Counted from the stretch's first letter, positions 38,473 to 46,791 are shown. The stretch: DNA of 60,076 bases from an uncultured Chromatiaceae bacterium (GCA_945787555.1 CALZJG010000155.1:88015-148090); one strand, 5' to 3'. Program-made: numbers and translations. Notes: generated from the letters alone by a model not told the origin.

Positions 38473-39966
38473 TTAGGGCGGCGTCGCCTCGTTAGCGGTG
38501 GCGCCCAATTCTTCGGTGGCGGATTCAGGCTCTGTGACTGAGTCTTGGCTCCGATGCAGGAGCATCTGCGTGCGCACGCGGATGATGACGCCGCCTTCTT
38601 CTAAGGTCAGGGTCTCCGTCACGCCGGTGAGATCGCCCATGTTGTTGCCGAGTTGATGGTTGCGCGGGTCGCGAGGGTCGAACATCAGATGGGTGATGCC
38701 CTTGATGTTGGCCAATAAGGATTCCCCGTCAGGGGCGCCGTGGGGAAGCGGAAAGACGTCACGCTTGACGGCAAGCATGGTGCGTCCGGGCCATTGACTG
38801 GCCGCCCTGAAGTCAGCTTCCATGTCGGCGGCCTCTTCCGCCAGTTTTTGTATCAATTTGTCTTGCGGGTTCAACAGTTGTCCTGCGACGGCCAGCGCTC
38901 GCCCTTTGTCGCCGACCATGAAAGAAGTGCCCACCACGAAGATCAAGGCGAGTACTAGGCCGCGCTGCCGGAGCAGACCGTCCCCGGGGATAGACTGGTT
39001 TAATTTGACGAGATAAGGCGTCCCGCGGTAGAGCAAGAGTGCGCAAGCAATCAACACCCAGGCCTCGTTGGCCGCCGCCAAGCCGAGCGCTGTCCCGACG
39101 AGCAGCATTAATCCCACCGGGTCGGAGGTCAGAAAACGTCGATCCAGCCAGCATAGGCAGGCAAGCAACGCGGCGATCAAGCCGCCGATGATCCAACTGG
39201 GTTCGGCGAGGCCCGCCGTGGGGTAATGGGCTTGCGCTAAAGTCAGTAAGGGGTTGTGTCCCCATTCTATGGTCTTCCAGCCGCCGCGCAGTATCAGCAG
39301 TACCGTAGTGACGAGCGCCAAGCCCGCGAGCAGCTGCCGTTTCAGGCGGGGGTCGATGGGGTGTTGGTGCCAAGTCAGCGCCAGCGCGAGGGGGTAGGCC
39401 AAGCCGATCGGATGCAGCGTGACAGTGACCCCCACCCACAACAATTGCACGAAAAACCAGCCCCCGAAGGCCCGCTGCGCGCGCTGATAGGCATCGTTGA
39501 GCCACGCGCCCAGCGCGAATGCCAGGAGCAAATAGACGCCCGTGCCGATAGCGTCTATCTCATTGAGCAGGTAGGGAGAAATCAGCAGTAACGCGCTGGC
39601 GATGAGGGCGCTCTCCTCATCGGCGCTGCGTTTGCTCCAGCGATAGAGCAAGGCAATGGCGGCAAAGGCGAGCACGAGGGTGAAGACTTTCGCAGCCAGT
39701 AGGCTGCCCGGCCAGTAGGCGCCGAGTGGTATGAACAGCAGGGCGCGAAAGTCGGGGACGCCCAGCATCACGATGGGATTGGCGATATTGTCGAAAATGG
39801 ACCAAATCAAAAGCAAGCCGCGCGCGGCGCCTTCGTCTAGGCCATAGGGGGCGGTGCTGATGAGTCCCAACGCGAGTACCAAGCCACCCCAGCCGAGTAA
39901 AGCCAATAGCCCCCAATAGCGTACTAAATGCTGCGAAATCGTGTGTGTCATGCTGTCAGTAGTCAT
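38473..39966 (-). CDS. Multi-pass membrane protein, glycosyltransferase-39-like
   Basis: 497 residues with about 12 hydrophobic helices to residue 350, then a hydrophilic 145-residue tail. The first loop contains YGLDEGAARGLLLIW, which places an acidic residue after the first helix as in GT-C glycosyltransferases, but the family's DE pair is not certain. The tail (MEADFRAASQWPGRTMLAV and following) has no recognised motif. The best guess is a lipid-linked sugar transferase; a transporter is possible. Divergent from the respiratory cluster by a 295-base gap. Confidence 0.5.
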   Translation of the reverse strand: MTTDSMTHTISQHLVRYWGLLALLGWGGLVLALGLISTAPYGLDEGAARGLLLIWSIFDNIANPIVMLGVPDFRALLFIPLGAYWPGSLLAAKVFTLVLAFAAIALLYRWSKRSADEESALIASALLLISPYLLNEIDAIGTGVYLLLAFALGAWLNDAYQRAQRAFGGWFFVQLLWVGVTVTLHPIGLAYPLALALTWHQHPIDPRLKRQLLAGLALVTTVLLILRGGWKTIEWGHNPLLTLAQAHYPTAGLAEPSWIIGGLIAALLACLCWLDRRFLTSDPVGLMLLVGTALGLAAANEAWVLIACALLLYRGTPYLVKLNQSIPGDGLLRQRGLVLALIFVVGTSFMVGDKGRALAVAGQLLNPQDKLIQKLAEEAADMEADFRAASQWPGRTMLAVKRDVFPLPHGAPDGESLLANIKGITHLMFDPRDPRNHQLGNNMGDLTGVTETLTLEEGGVIIRVRTQMLLHRSQDSVTEPESATEELGATANEATPP

Positions 39967-40261
39967 CTTGAATAGAGTACGTGCTGTCGTGGAGGGGCGT
40001 ATTTTCAGCTAATGCGTCAGAGGGCGCAACAAAACAATATATTTGTGTCGGGTCGGGAGATGGTCTTCAGGGGCGAGCTATCAGACAACTGGTGTACGGC
40101 GTTAGGCCCGGACGGCGGCAGCGCTGTAAATTTTATAAAACGTTAAAAACTTTAGTGAAATAATCCTTGCCTATAGCCACAGTATTTATAATACTATAAA
40201 TCGTGCGCACAAAAATCATTTTAATTGGTCGGGTTGTACTAAGAACGAGAGGAGATGCAGG
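39967..40261. other. AT-rich region ahead of the respiratory cluster
   Basis: No gene. It becomes strikingly AT-rich at 40120-40200 compared with the roughly 60% GC surroundings and contains the palindrome AGTATT-TAT-AATACT at 40181-40195 overlapping a plausible promoter (TTGCCT at 40167, TAATAC at 40189, 16 bases apart). It may drive the small protein at 40262. Confidence 0.45.
40167..40194 (+). promoter_or_regulatory. Possible sigma-70 promoter with palindrome
   Basis: TTGCCT (40167-40172) and TAATAC (40189-40194) with 16-base spacing; the -10 lies inside the AGTATTTATAATACT palindrome, which could be an operator. The next gene starts 68 bases downstream. Confidence 0.4.
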
Positions 40262-40366
40262 ATGATTAGCAAGAGAAGCGTTGCCGATGATGATGCCCTG
40301 GTCGTGATTGCTCTGGGTTTAATTTGTGTGGTTTTACTTGCAGTTGCAAGATCTATGACGATGTAG
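40262..40366 (+). CDS. Small single-helix membrane protein (34 residues)
   Basis: Reads MISKRSVADDD then a hydrophobic helix ALVVIALGLICVVLLAVA and a short RSMTM tail. It follows AGGAGA at a suitable distance, after an AT-rich promoter region, and is followed about 110 bases later by an 18-bp terminator hairpin, so it looks like its own transcription unit. No family recognised. A basic start, acidic cluster and one helix are the pattern of small accessory subunits of respiratory complexes; that role is inference from context. Confidence 0.5.
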   Translation: MISKRSVADDDALVVIALGLICVVLLAVARSMTM

Positions 40367-40474
40367 TCAGGGGCGGTGATGCCGCCCCCCGTGCCGGCCC
40401 GGGCTGTTCTGGTAGGGCCGTTGGCGTAGCGGGGAGAGTGCGTTGCGGTAAGCCAGTGTCTGGGCCGCAATGCC

Positions 40475-40513
40475 TAGAAAAGGAGGCTGAATACCATTCA
40501 GCCTCCTTTTCTA
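40475..40513 (+). terminator. Perfect 18-bp hairpin, bidirectional terminator
   Basis: TAGAAAAGGAGGCTGAAT (40475-40492), loop ACC, and the exact complement ATTCAGCCTCCTTTTCTA (40496-40513). The stem itself contains the A-tract and T-tract, so it can terminate from both directions. It isolates the small gene at 40262 from the operon at 40709. Confidence 0.85.
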
Positions 40514-40655
40514 TTTCGCCCCATAGGGGAGGGGGCGGTGGCTGGATCGCGCGTTGGCCGGTTTATGGGGTAGGGCGGGGAACCTTTGCTGGAATGGGGG
40601 CTCATTTAAAGAGTGGTGGATAGTCCGCGACCTACATGGCGCCGAATTTGAGCCG

Positions 40656-40683
40656 TTGAGTAGCGGCTCCGCTCTGATATACT
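40656..40683 (+). promoter_or_regulatory. Likely sigma-70 promoter of accessory operon
   Basis: TTGAGT (40656-40661) and TATACT (40678-40683) with 16-base spacing, 25 bases before the GTG start at 40709. No FNR-type TTGAT-N4-ATCAA box is visible next to it. Confidence 0.45.
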
Positions 40684-40708
40684 TCGGGCGAAGCAGGAGT
40701 GTTAGGTC

Positions 40709-41044
40709 GTGTGGTATTTAAATACAGCGCTGTCGTCGCTGCGTGAAGGCGCGGCGATGTTGAACTACTCAATCGCGAATTTTGTCACTAGCGAGAAGGA
40801 CAATACGCTACTCGGTATCGACATGAGTATCGAGGGGCTGCGTTCTCAAACCTATAGCTATTACATTTTCGGCTTTCTGATTGTTTCCCTTATAATTTTT
40901 TCTGGAATTATTTATATTTATATGCCGAGAGGGCGGGGGCGGCTCAAGATAGGCGAAAAGATCATGTTCGGTGCCATCATGATGGGGGTGGTGCTCGCGA
41001 TATTCATCGGGTGGCTGCAACTGGTCGAAGGCTACCTCATATAG
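40709..41044 (+). CDS. Two-helix membrane protein of unknown function, operon leader
   Basis: 111 residues from GTG 40709 (AGGAG about 11 bases before); ATG 40757 would give a 95-residue version. Two helices: YIFGFLIVSLIIFSGIIYIY and IMFGAIMMGVVLAIFIGWLQL, joined by a short basic loop MPRGRGRLKIGEK. I recognise no family. It is the first gene of an eight-gene overlapping run that includes a CcoS-like protein and a membrane cytochrome c, so a role in cytochrome oxidase assembly or as a subunit is likely. Confidence 0.7.
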   Translation: MWYLNTALSSLREGAAMLNYSIANFVTSEKDNTLLGIDMSIEGLRSQTYSYYIFGFLIVSLIIFSGIIYIYMPRGRGRLKIGEKIMFGAIMMGVVLAIFIGWLQLVEGYLI

Positions 41045-41055
41045 GAGTGCATGCG

Positions 41056-41343
41056 ATGAGAGAATTCGTTGAAAATTTACCGGATGGCTGGACGATCTAT
41101 GTGTGGATTATCGTTTCCGGTTTCATTTTGGTTGGGGTGGTCGTCATGCTGCGTTGGGCGGCCAAGAATTCTCAGTTCGATGAGGATATTAAATACACTG
41201 TGTTCTCGGAAGATGACGAGGATAAGATGACCCCGGAAGATTTTGCGAAATATCGTGAAGTCATGAAAAAGCAGGAAGAATTGCGGGAAGAGTATCTGGA
41301 GCGTAAGGCCCAGAAGCGCGCGGCGAAGCATGCGGGCCGGTGA
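41056..41343 (+). CDS. ccoS: CcoS-like cbb3 oxidase maturation protein with C-terminal extension
   Basis: 95 residues. After one helix (IYVWIIVSGFILVGVVVMLRW) comes WAAKNSQFDEDIKYTVFSEDDE, which matches the CcoS pattern of helix, then W-A-x3-G/S-Q-F/Y-D-D and an I-L-x-D-D acidic end. CcoS is needed for cofactor insertion into cbb3 oxidases. Unlike ordinary CcoS (about 50-70 residues), this one continues into a 40-residue charged helix (KKQEELREEYLERKAQKRAA). ATG 41056 is preceded by AGGAG at 41043-41047. Assignment rests on a short motif. Confidence 0.6.
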   Translation: MREFVENLPDGWTIYVWIIVSGFILVGVVVMLRWAAKNSQFDEDIKYTVFSEDDEDKMTPEDFAKYREVMKKQEELREEYLERKAQKRAAKHAGR

Positions 41344-41842
41344 AAAAAACATCCTCATCGTTATTGGTGCTCTGGTCATAGTCATGATGGGCTATCGGGC
41401 CATGCATATGACGGCTGATGAGCCCGATCCCGGCATCCCTTTTTATACCACCGCGACGGCGGAGATGAAGCGCGAGGCTGAGATCGTCTATAAGGATAAC
41501 GACTGCTCTAATTGCCATGCTTTGTGGATGGTGCGCAATATGCTGGAAAGTGTGCCAGCGCCCCCCTTGGATGGCATTGGGTCGTTGCGCGATGAGCAGT
41601 GGTTCTATAGTTATTTTTCCGCCGAGAATCCCCAGGCAATCTTGCCGACTCGCCTCAAAGAGGAATACCGCATGCCGTCGTTTGCGCACCTGAGTGAGCG
41701 AGATCGTCGCTTGCTGGCGGCATACATGAGTAGCCTCAAAGTGGAGTCCTGGTACCTCGACGAGGTCAAGCGCACCGAGTACGAAAAGTTGACCGGAAAG
41801 AAATATCAGTCGGAGAGTCATGAAGCGGGCATTCAAAATTAG
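41330..41842 (+). CDS. Membrane-anchored monoheme cytochrome c
   Basis: 170 residues: an N-terminal helix (NILIVIGALVIVMMGY) serving as anchor, then a class I c domain with the heme motif CSNCH at about 59-63 and a likely Met axial ligand in YRMPSF about 60 residues later. It overlaps the CcoS-like gene by 14 bases and the next gene by 23 bases. Possible role: electron donor or extra heme subunit for the reductase encoded downstream. Confidence 0.85.
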   Translation: MRAGEKNILIVIGALVIVMMGYRAMHMTADEPDPGIPFYTTATAEMKREAEIVYKDNDCSNCHALWMVRNMLESVPAPPLDGIGSLRDEQWFYSYFSAENPQAILPTRLKEEYRMPSFAHLSERDRRLLAAYMSSLKVESWYLDEVKRTEYEKLTGKKYQSESHEAGIQN

Positions 41843-42347
41843 GCTGGCTGATGTGGGGATGGCGATCGTCGCGGTGCTGGTCGGCGCGGGTATCGTCTAC
41901 GCAGGCGATAAGTTGTTCGGGATCACCCTGGAACATTATTACGGCGTGGGGACGTTCACCCCGATTTGGGTGCTCACGCTATTCTTTGTGCCTTTTGTCG
42001 CGGGCGTGGTGGTTTCTCTGATTTACGGTTTGGGCGGCAAGGTGCTAGCCCATTTGTCGCCGGTGATCGTGCGACTGTACAGCTACTACGAAATTCAATC
42101 CGGAGCGCCGCTGCCCGAAGGCGCCTTGCTGTTGCCTATGGCCTATTGGATATTGATCGTGATCGTGGCGGCGGAGTTCGCCGCGTTTGGCGGCGTGGTG
42201 GGTGAAATCGTGGTGAAGAGAACCTATGGCCGCACGCCTAAGGAGCGGCTGCACAGACTGCATAAGAAGTATAAGAAGGCGCCGTTGTCGGCGCGGGTTG
42301 ACGTGGATGTGCCGCCTATGCGCGAGCCGGGTGGGGTGAAGAAATGA
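41820..42347 (+). CDS. Multi-helix membrane protein, unknown
   Basis: 175 residues with four predicted helices (about 8-28, 45-68, 75-90 weak, 103-128) and a basic cytoplasmic C-terminal tail (KERLHRLHKKYKKAP). It contains no heme-binding CxxCH. No family recognised. It overlaps neighbours on both sides (23 and 4 bases), so it is translated with the cytochrome and the FGE-fold protein. Confidence 0.7.
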   Translation: MKRAFKIRLADVGMAIVAVLVGAGIVYAGDKLFGITLEHYYGVGTFTPIWVLTLFFVPFVAGVVVSLIYGLGGKVLAHLSPVIVRLYSYYEIQSGAPLPEGALLLPMAYWILIVIVAAEFAAFGGVVGEIVVKRTYGRTPKERLHRLHKKYKKAPLSARVDVDVPPMREPGGVKK

Positions 42348-43411
42348 GCGCGCGATTACCGCATGGCATGCCTCCCTTGAAGGAGCAAGACGTAGAACGC
42401 CGTCGCCAGTATTTGGCGGCGACCTTTGTGACCTGCGTGGTACTTAGTTTGGTGGGCGGTACCATCCACGTGCTGGAGCTAGGTTCGAACCGCATGCATC
42501 AGATACGTGACAAGGCGTCTTATGATCTCGCAGATCAGGAATCACGGTTACGCGGCGCGGGTGAGGATAATTTACGGCACATTGCGCATGAGCAGCGACG
42601 TCTAGCGATCTCTACGTATAGTGAGGCCGAGGCGCAAGCGCTGCTCGCGCCGGAGCAGTGGCAGGCGCTTGAGGTCATGATTGAAATTCCCGCCGGTGAA
42701 TTCATCATCGGCACCGATAATTTACGCGCCGATCCGCAGGATCACCCGCAGCGAAAAGTCAGTTTGCCAGCCTATAAGATCGACAAGTACCCCGTAACCA
42801 ATGCGCAGTACGCCCGTTTCCTGGCGGCCACCGGACATCGTCCGCCGCTGCACTGGTCGAAGGGGAAGATTCCCTCTGGATTGGCGATGCATCCGGTGAC
42901 CATGGTGTCTTGGTTCGACGCGAAGAAATACGCTGAATGGGCCGGAAAGCGCTTGCCCACGGAGACGGAATGGGAGCGCGCGGCGCGCGGGGTGGATGGG
43001 CGACGCTGGCCGTGGGGGAATAAGATGGACCCTGCCGTGGTTAACACGTATTATCGCGTGGGTACGACTACGCCGGTTGATGCGCTCCCTGGAGGGGCGA
43101 GCCCCGAAGGGGTGTTCGATATGGCGGGCAACGTGAGTCAATGGGTGGCGGATGATTTTCTCCCCTATCCCGGTTCACAGGCGCCAGAGGGCATGTTTCG
43201 CGCCAAGGCGCCGAAACTCCCTGAGTCGGGCTCCGAGCGGGCGATGAAAGTGGTGGATTTCGTCGAAACCGATGAGCGCTACAAGGTGTTGCGTGGAGGC
43301 TCTTGGAAAAGCGACCCCTTCTCAACGGCCAGTTATCACCGCAATTTTTCCTGGCCCCACTTCGCTTCGGACTTTTTTGGATTTCGCTGTGCCCAAGATG
43401 TCAATTCATAA
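42344..43411 (+). CDS. Membrane-anchored FGE/SUMF1-fold protein lacking catalytic cysteines
   Basis: 355 residues: one N-terminal helix (FVTCVVLSLVGGTIHVLEL), a charged coiled segment to about residue 105, then a complete FGE-sulfatase (SUMF1/NirV) fold: MIEIPAGEFIIGTD, YPVTNAQYARFLAAT, HPVTMVSWFDAKKYAEW, RLPTETEWERAARG, WPWGN, DMAGNVSQWVAD and FFGFRCA at the end. In true formylglycine-generating enzymes the RGGSx region carries two Cys; here RGGSWKSDPFSTASYHR has none. It is therefore probably not an oxidase. NirV-like FGE proteins are found beside Cu nitrite reductase genes, so a structural or cofactor role in respiratory enzyme assembly is plausible. Confidence 0.85.
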   Translation: MSARLPHGMPPLKEQDVERRRQYLAATFVTCVVLSLVGGTIHVLELGSNRMHQIRDKASYDLADQESRLRGAGEDNLRHIAHEQRRLAISTYSEAEAQALLAPEQWQALEVMIEIPAGEFIIGTDNLRADPQDHPQRKVSLPAYKIDKYPVTNAQYARFLAATGHRPPLHWSKGKIPSGLAMHPVTMVSWFDAKKYAEWAGKRLPTETEWERAARGVDGRRWPWGNKMDPAVVNTYYRVGTTTPVDALPGGASPEGVFDMAGNVSQWVADDFLPYPGSQAPEGMFRAKAPKLPESGSERAMKVVDFVETDERYKVLRGGSWKSDPFSTASYHRNFSWPHFASDFFGFRCAQDVNS

Positions 43412-43673
43412 CGTTAAATTTGCCATGCGGGCTCTGGCTGCGGTGCTGTCGATCGCGCCAATGTTGATGCCGGCGACTGCCTCGGCGGCGGATAGTTATC
43501 GCTGGCTGCATGTGACCATCGATACACCGTGGGCGATCTTCCTGTTCCTCTTGCCGATGGTTCTGATCCCCGTCGTGTTGATGGCGATACTTTATTGGCG
43601 TTTTACCTTCCGCCCTGTGGATGAGAACAAGGGTCGCGGGCGGCCCAAGTCCGAATCCGAGGGAGTCGAGTAG
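43398..43673 (+). CDS. Small single-helix protein with signal peptide
   Basis: 91 residues from ATG 43398, which overlaps the preceding stop by 14 bases. A signal sequence (ALAAVLSIAPMLMPATASA) precedes a short periplasmic stretch (DSYRWLHVTIDTPW) and one helix (AIFLFLLPMVLIPVVLMAILYW), ending in a charged cytoplasmic tail RPVDENKGRGRPKSE. No family recognised. Its topology resembles small periplasm-facing accessory subunits. Confidence 0.7.
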   Translation: MSIHNVKFAMRALAAVLSIAPMLMPATASAADSYRWLHVTIDTPWAIFLFLLPMVLIPVVLMAILYWRFTFRPVDENKGRGRPKSESEGVE

Positions 43674-43692
43674 TTGCAGCAACGATAAGAAC

Positions 43693-44082
43693 ATGGGGCG
43701 GATGATGACGAGCAGTATGCGGGATGCATGGTGGGTAGGCTTGCGCAAGGAGCTTTTGGCTTTGTTGTTCGGTGTGTTTCTGTTAGGCGGGTGGTCAAGC
43801 GTGGCCAAAGCCGAGGATGCCGCTGACGTATTGCGTGGCTTCACCGAGCAGCAGATCGCCGCCCAGAAAGCCGGACGGGTGAGTGATGAGCGCAAGCATC
43901 AAGTCATGTTTATCATGGGATTCTTGCTGCTGATCGGTGTTATCACTACTGCCTCGCTGGGTGTCGCGATGGTGTTGTTCGGCAAGAAAGTATTCGTTGC
44001 GCACATGGTCAGCGCCGGCTTCAGCGTGTTTTTGTCGATTGCGCATGCCGTCACGGCTATCGTGTGGTTTTTTCCTTTCTAA
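43693..44082 (+). CDS. Membrane protein with His-rich C-terminal helix
   Basis: 129 residues from ATG 43693 (ATG 43702 also possible, with GGGGCGG ahead). A signal-like helix (ALLFGVFLLGGWSSVAKA), then a periplasmic segment and two helices: VMFIMGFLLLIGVITTASLGVAMVLF and SAGFSVFLSIAHAVTAIVWFF. Histidines in VAHMVSAGF and IAHAV lie one helix turn series apart in a membrane helix, a spacing that could hold heme or copper, though this is speculative. No family recognised. Confidence 0.65.
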   Translation: MGRMMTSSMRDAWWVGLRKELLALLFGVFLLGGWSSVAKAEDAADVLRGFTEQQIAAQKAGRVSDERKHQVMFIMGFLLLIGVITTASLGVAMVLFGKKVFVAHMVSAGFSVFLSIAHAVTAIVWFFPF

Positions 44083-44103
44083 CGCGGCGCGCGTTCCTTC
44101 TTC

Positions 44104-46791
44104 ATGTGGACGCGTGCGACGCTCGCTCAAGCTGATTCCTCGCTCGTAACCTCTTGGTGGGCTCGCCCACTGGTCTTGATCTATTTCTTCGCCGGTATGA
44201 CCGGCATCGCTTATGAAGTGCTGTGGGTGCGCATGTTGGCGCTCCAGTTCGGCGTCAGCATCTTCGGCATGGTCGTTACCGTGGCGGCCTTTATGGCCGG
44301 GCTGGGCGGCGGCAGTTTGCTGGGGGCGTGGCTGAGCCGGCGCGTGACGCGGCCGTTGCTGTTCTTTGCGGCGCTGGAAGGGGGCGTGGCGTTGTATGCG
44401 CTAGGCATGCCTGAGCTGTTCCAATGGGTCGATCCCGGGCTGAGTGCTGGCATGGCCGACGCGGACTTGTCGCAGTGGTATGCGGTTCAGGCGCTGGTGT
44501 CGTTTCTGGTGCTGTCGCTGCCGGCGTTGGCGATGGGGGTGGGTTTTCCCATCGTCTTGCGCGCCTTCGCGGCCAGTCCAGTTACCTTGGCCAAGATATA
44601 TGGTTTCAACACCTTGGGCGGTGCCGTGGGGGCGTTGGTACCGTTGGCATTGCTGCCTGAGTTGGGCTGGAGTGCGGCACTGTATGTTGCTGTGGCGGGC
44701 GGATTGTCGGTTGCGGTGGCGGCGTTGGTGCTGGGTTTGCGATTGCCGCCTGTGCCGGAGCACTACACCGAAGCAGGCGCGGCGCGGGCGCGTCCCGCGC
44801 TGCTCGATATGGTGATGTACGCGGGAGTCGGCGCGGCCGCATTGATGTTGCAGGTGGGTTGGACGCGTTTGTACGGCATGCTGCTGCTGCGCACCGAGTA
44901 TGTTCTCGCCATTATCCTCTGCGTGTTTCTGATCGGGATAGGTGTGGGTAGTGTCGTGGTGCGAGATCGCACTAAACCGGCCTGGTTGGCGTGGTTGCCG
45001 CCTTTGGCGGCGGCGTTCGCGTTATTGAGTTTGTGGGCCTTACCCTGGTTGGCACAGTGGGCCGATCAACGTCAATATGACTCGTTGTTCTCGTCCTTGG
45101 TGTGGCAAGGACTGGCATTGGCCTTGCTCACTTTGCCCGTGACGTTGCTGTTGGGCGCGTGGCTGCCTTTGCTCAGCAATCAACTCAGCCGTGATGGGCG
45201 GGTCGGCGGCGCATGGCTCTATGGCGCCAATTCAGTGGGGGCGGCGCTAGGGGCGTTGCTCGGTGGTTTTGTGTTGGTGCCCGACTTGGGGACACCTGCC
45301 ACTATTGGGGTCGCGGCCTTGTTGTTGTTCGTCTGCGGCGTGGTGTTGGCGCGAGCCTGGCGGGCCAGCTACGCGGCGCCGTTGCTGGTCGGTTTATTGG
45401 TGCCTGTCACCAGCTTGCCGGAGATCCATGTGCTACTGCCTAAGACACAGGCAGGGACCCGCGACTTGGCGGTCTATGAGGATGCGCTGGCTATCACGCA
45501 TGTCGTCGAACAGCCGGATGGCCAGCGCTTGCTGTTGGCGGATATGCGCTGGATGGATGCCTCTACGGAGCCTGCCGCCGTGGCCGCGCAACAAAATCAG
45601 GCGCGCTTGCCATTATTGCTGCATCCTGCCCCCAAGTCGGTGCTGTTTCTGGGCATGGGGACGGGTATCTCAGTGGCCGGCGCCACGGCGTTTCCCGAGG
45701 ATTTGGCCTTGACGGCGGTTGAGGTGTCGCAGGGGGCGATCGATGCCGCGCGCGAGTGGTTCGCGCCCCTGAATCAGGGCGTGATGGAGCGGGTACAGGT
45801 GGTGCGAGACGATGCGCGCCGCTTTTTGCGGGCGGATACCGGGCGCTACGATGTGATTATCGGTGACCTCTTTCACCCCGATTTGGCCGGTCGCGGTAAC
45901 CTGCTGTCAATCCAGCAATTTCAGCGCGCCCGGGAGCGCCTCGCGCCGGCGGGGGTGTTCGTGCAGTGGGTGGCGCTCAATCAATTCGATCTGCACTCTT
46001 TGCAGGTCGTCCTACGCAGTTTTAAGCGCGCCTTTCCGCATTCCATGTTGTTCATCGACGGCTTTCGTCTCGCGCTGGTCGGCGTTCATGAGGCGTGGCA
46101 AGGGGTGCCGGCGATGCGGGGGCGCCTGGACGCCATGACGCCCGCGGAGCTGAGTAAAGCAACGGGTGGAGAGGGCGTATGGACGTGGCTGGGCCGTTAT
46201 TGCGGAGAAATACCGAGTAGCGAGGGTCCGGTACAGGATGAGTGGCGGCCCAAAGTGGAATTCATGCTGCCGCGGGCGCGCTATGCAGGGACGGTGGATC
46301 TCGCGGGGCTCCTGGACAATATATTGACGCGGCGACCCGCCGTCGAGCGTGCCGCCGAGGAGTTGGGGGTGGCGGCGCGTGATCTTCCCGCCTTCGAGCC
46401 GGCTTATGTGGCGACCGAGCTGGCGGTGCGTAGCTGGCAAGCGGCGATGCGTGGCCAAGGCGGGCAGTCCCAGCGTTTGCTGCGCATCGCCTATGAGGCC
46501 AATCGTCAGGATCGCTGGATCGGCTTTAGCTTGGCGGATCAGATGTTGCTCTCGCTCCCCCAGGCGGTGCGCGAGGGTTGGGATGAGCGTGAGGCCTTGG
46601 AGGCGGTGATCGCGGTGCGTCCCGATCACGTGGGGGCGCTGAAGGAATTGTGGCGTCTGGCGCGCGTGGATGAGAATCATATACTGGCCGAACAATATCG
46701 TGAGCGGATAATCCAGGCCAGCCCATTGGAGCGGGAAGTGCAGGCGGCCAGCGGTGGGGCGGCTCATGAAGAGACCAGCCAGGGCTTGTGA
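44104..46791 (+). CDS. Membrane-fused spermidine synthase-like protein
   Basis: 895 residues. An N-terminal region of about 14 helices (residues 20-445) with MTGIAYEVLWVRMLALQFG resembles the membrane half of fused SpeE-like proteins. A Rossmann methyltransferase/aminopropyltransferase domain follows with FLGMGTGISVAG (Gly517-Gly521) and YDVIIGDLFHPD, then a C-terminal region of about 200 residues with helical, TPR-like character. Function of these fusions is unknown; they probably act on a small or lipid-linked substrate. It starts 21 bases after the previous stop, so may belong to the cytochrome operon. Confidence 0.75.
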   Translation: MWTRATLAQADSSLVTSWWARPLVLIYFFAGMTGIAYEVLWVRMLALQFGVSIFGMVVTVAAFMAGLGGGSLLGAWLSRRVTRPLLFFAALEGGVALYALGMPELFQWVDPGLSAGMADADLSQWYAVQALVSFLVLSLPALAMGVGFPIVLRAFAASPVTLAKIYGFNTLGGAVGALVPLALLPELGWSAALYVAVAGGLSVAVAALVLGLRLPPVPEHYTEAGAARARPALLDMVMYAGVGAAALMLQVGWTRLYGMLLLRTEYVLAIILCVFLIGIGVGSVVVRDRTKPAWLAWLPPLAAAFALLSLWALPWLAQWADQRQYDSLFSSLVWQGLALALLTLPVTLLLGAWLPLLSNQLSRDGRVGGAWLYGANSVGAALGALLGGFVLVPDLGTPATIGVAALLLFVCGVVLARAWRASYAAPLLVGLLVPVTSLPEIHVLLPKTQAGTRDLAVYEDALAITHVVEQPDGQRLLLADMRWMDASTEPAAVAAQQNQARLPLLLHPAPKSVLFLGMGTGISVAGATAFPEDLALTAVEVSQGAIDAAREWFAPLNQGVMERVQVVRDDARRFLRADTGRYDVIIGDLFHPDLAGRGNLLSIQQFQRARERLAPAGVFVQWVALNQFDLHSLQVVLRSFKRAFPHSMLFIDGFRLALVGVHEAWQGVPAMRGRLDAMTPAELSKATGGEGVWTWLGRYCGEIPSSEGPVQDEWRPKVEFMLPRARYAGTVDLAGLLDNILTRRPAVERAAEELGVAARDLPAFEPAYVATELAVRSWQAAMRGQGGQSQRLLRIAYEANRQDRWIGFSLADQMLLSLPQAVREGWDEREALEAVIAVRPDHVGALKELWRLARVDENHILAEQYRERIIQASPLEREVQAASGGAAHEETSQGL

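Larger units (their letters stand above)
40367..40708. other. Intergenic stretch with terminator and promoter
   Basis: No gene seen. It holds the strong hairpin terminator at 40475-40513 and a good promoter at 40656-40683 before the first gene of the accessory operon. A smaller hairpin GAGCCG-8-CGGCTC at 40650-40669 overlaps that promoter's -35 region. Confidence 0.5.
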
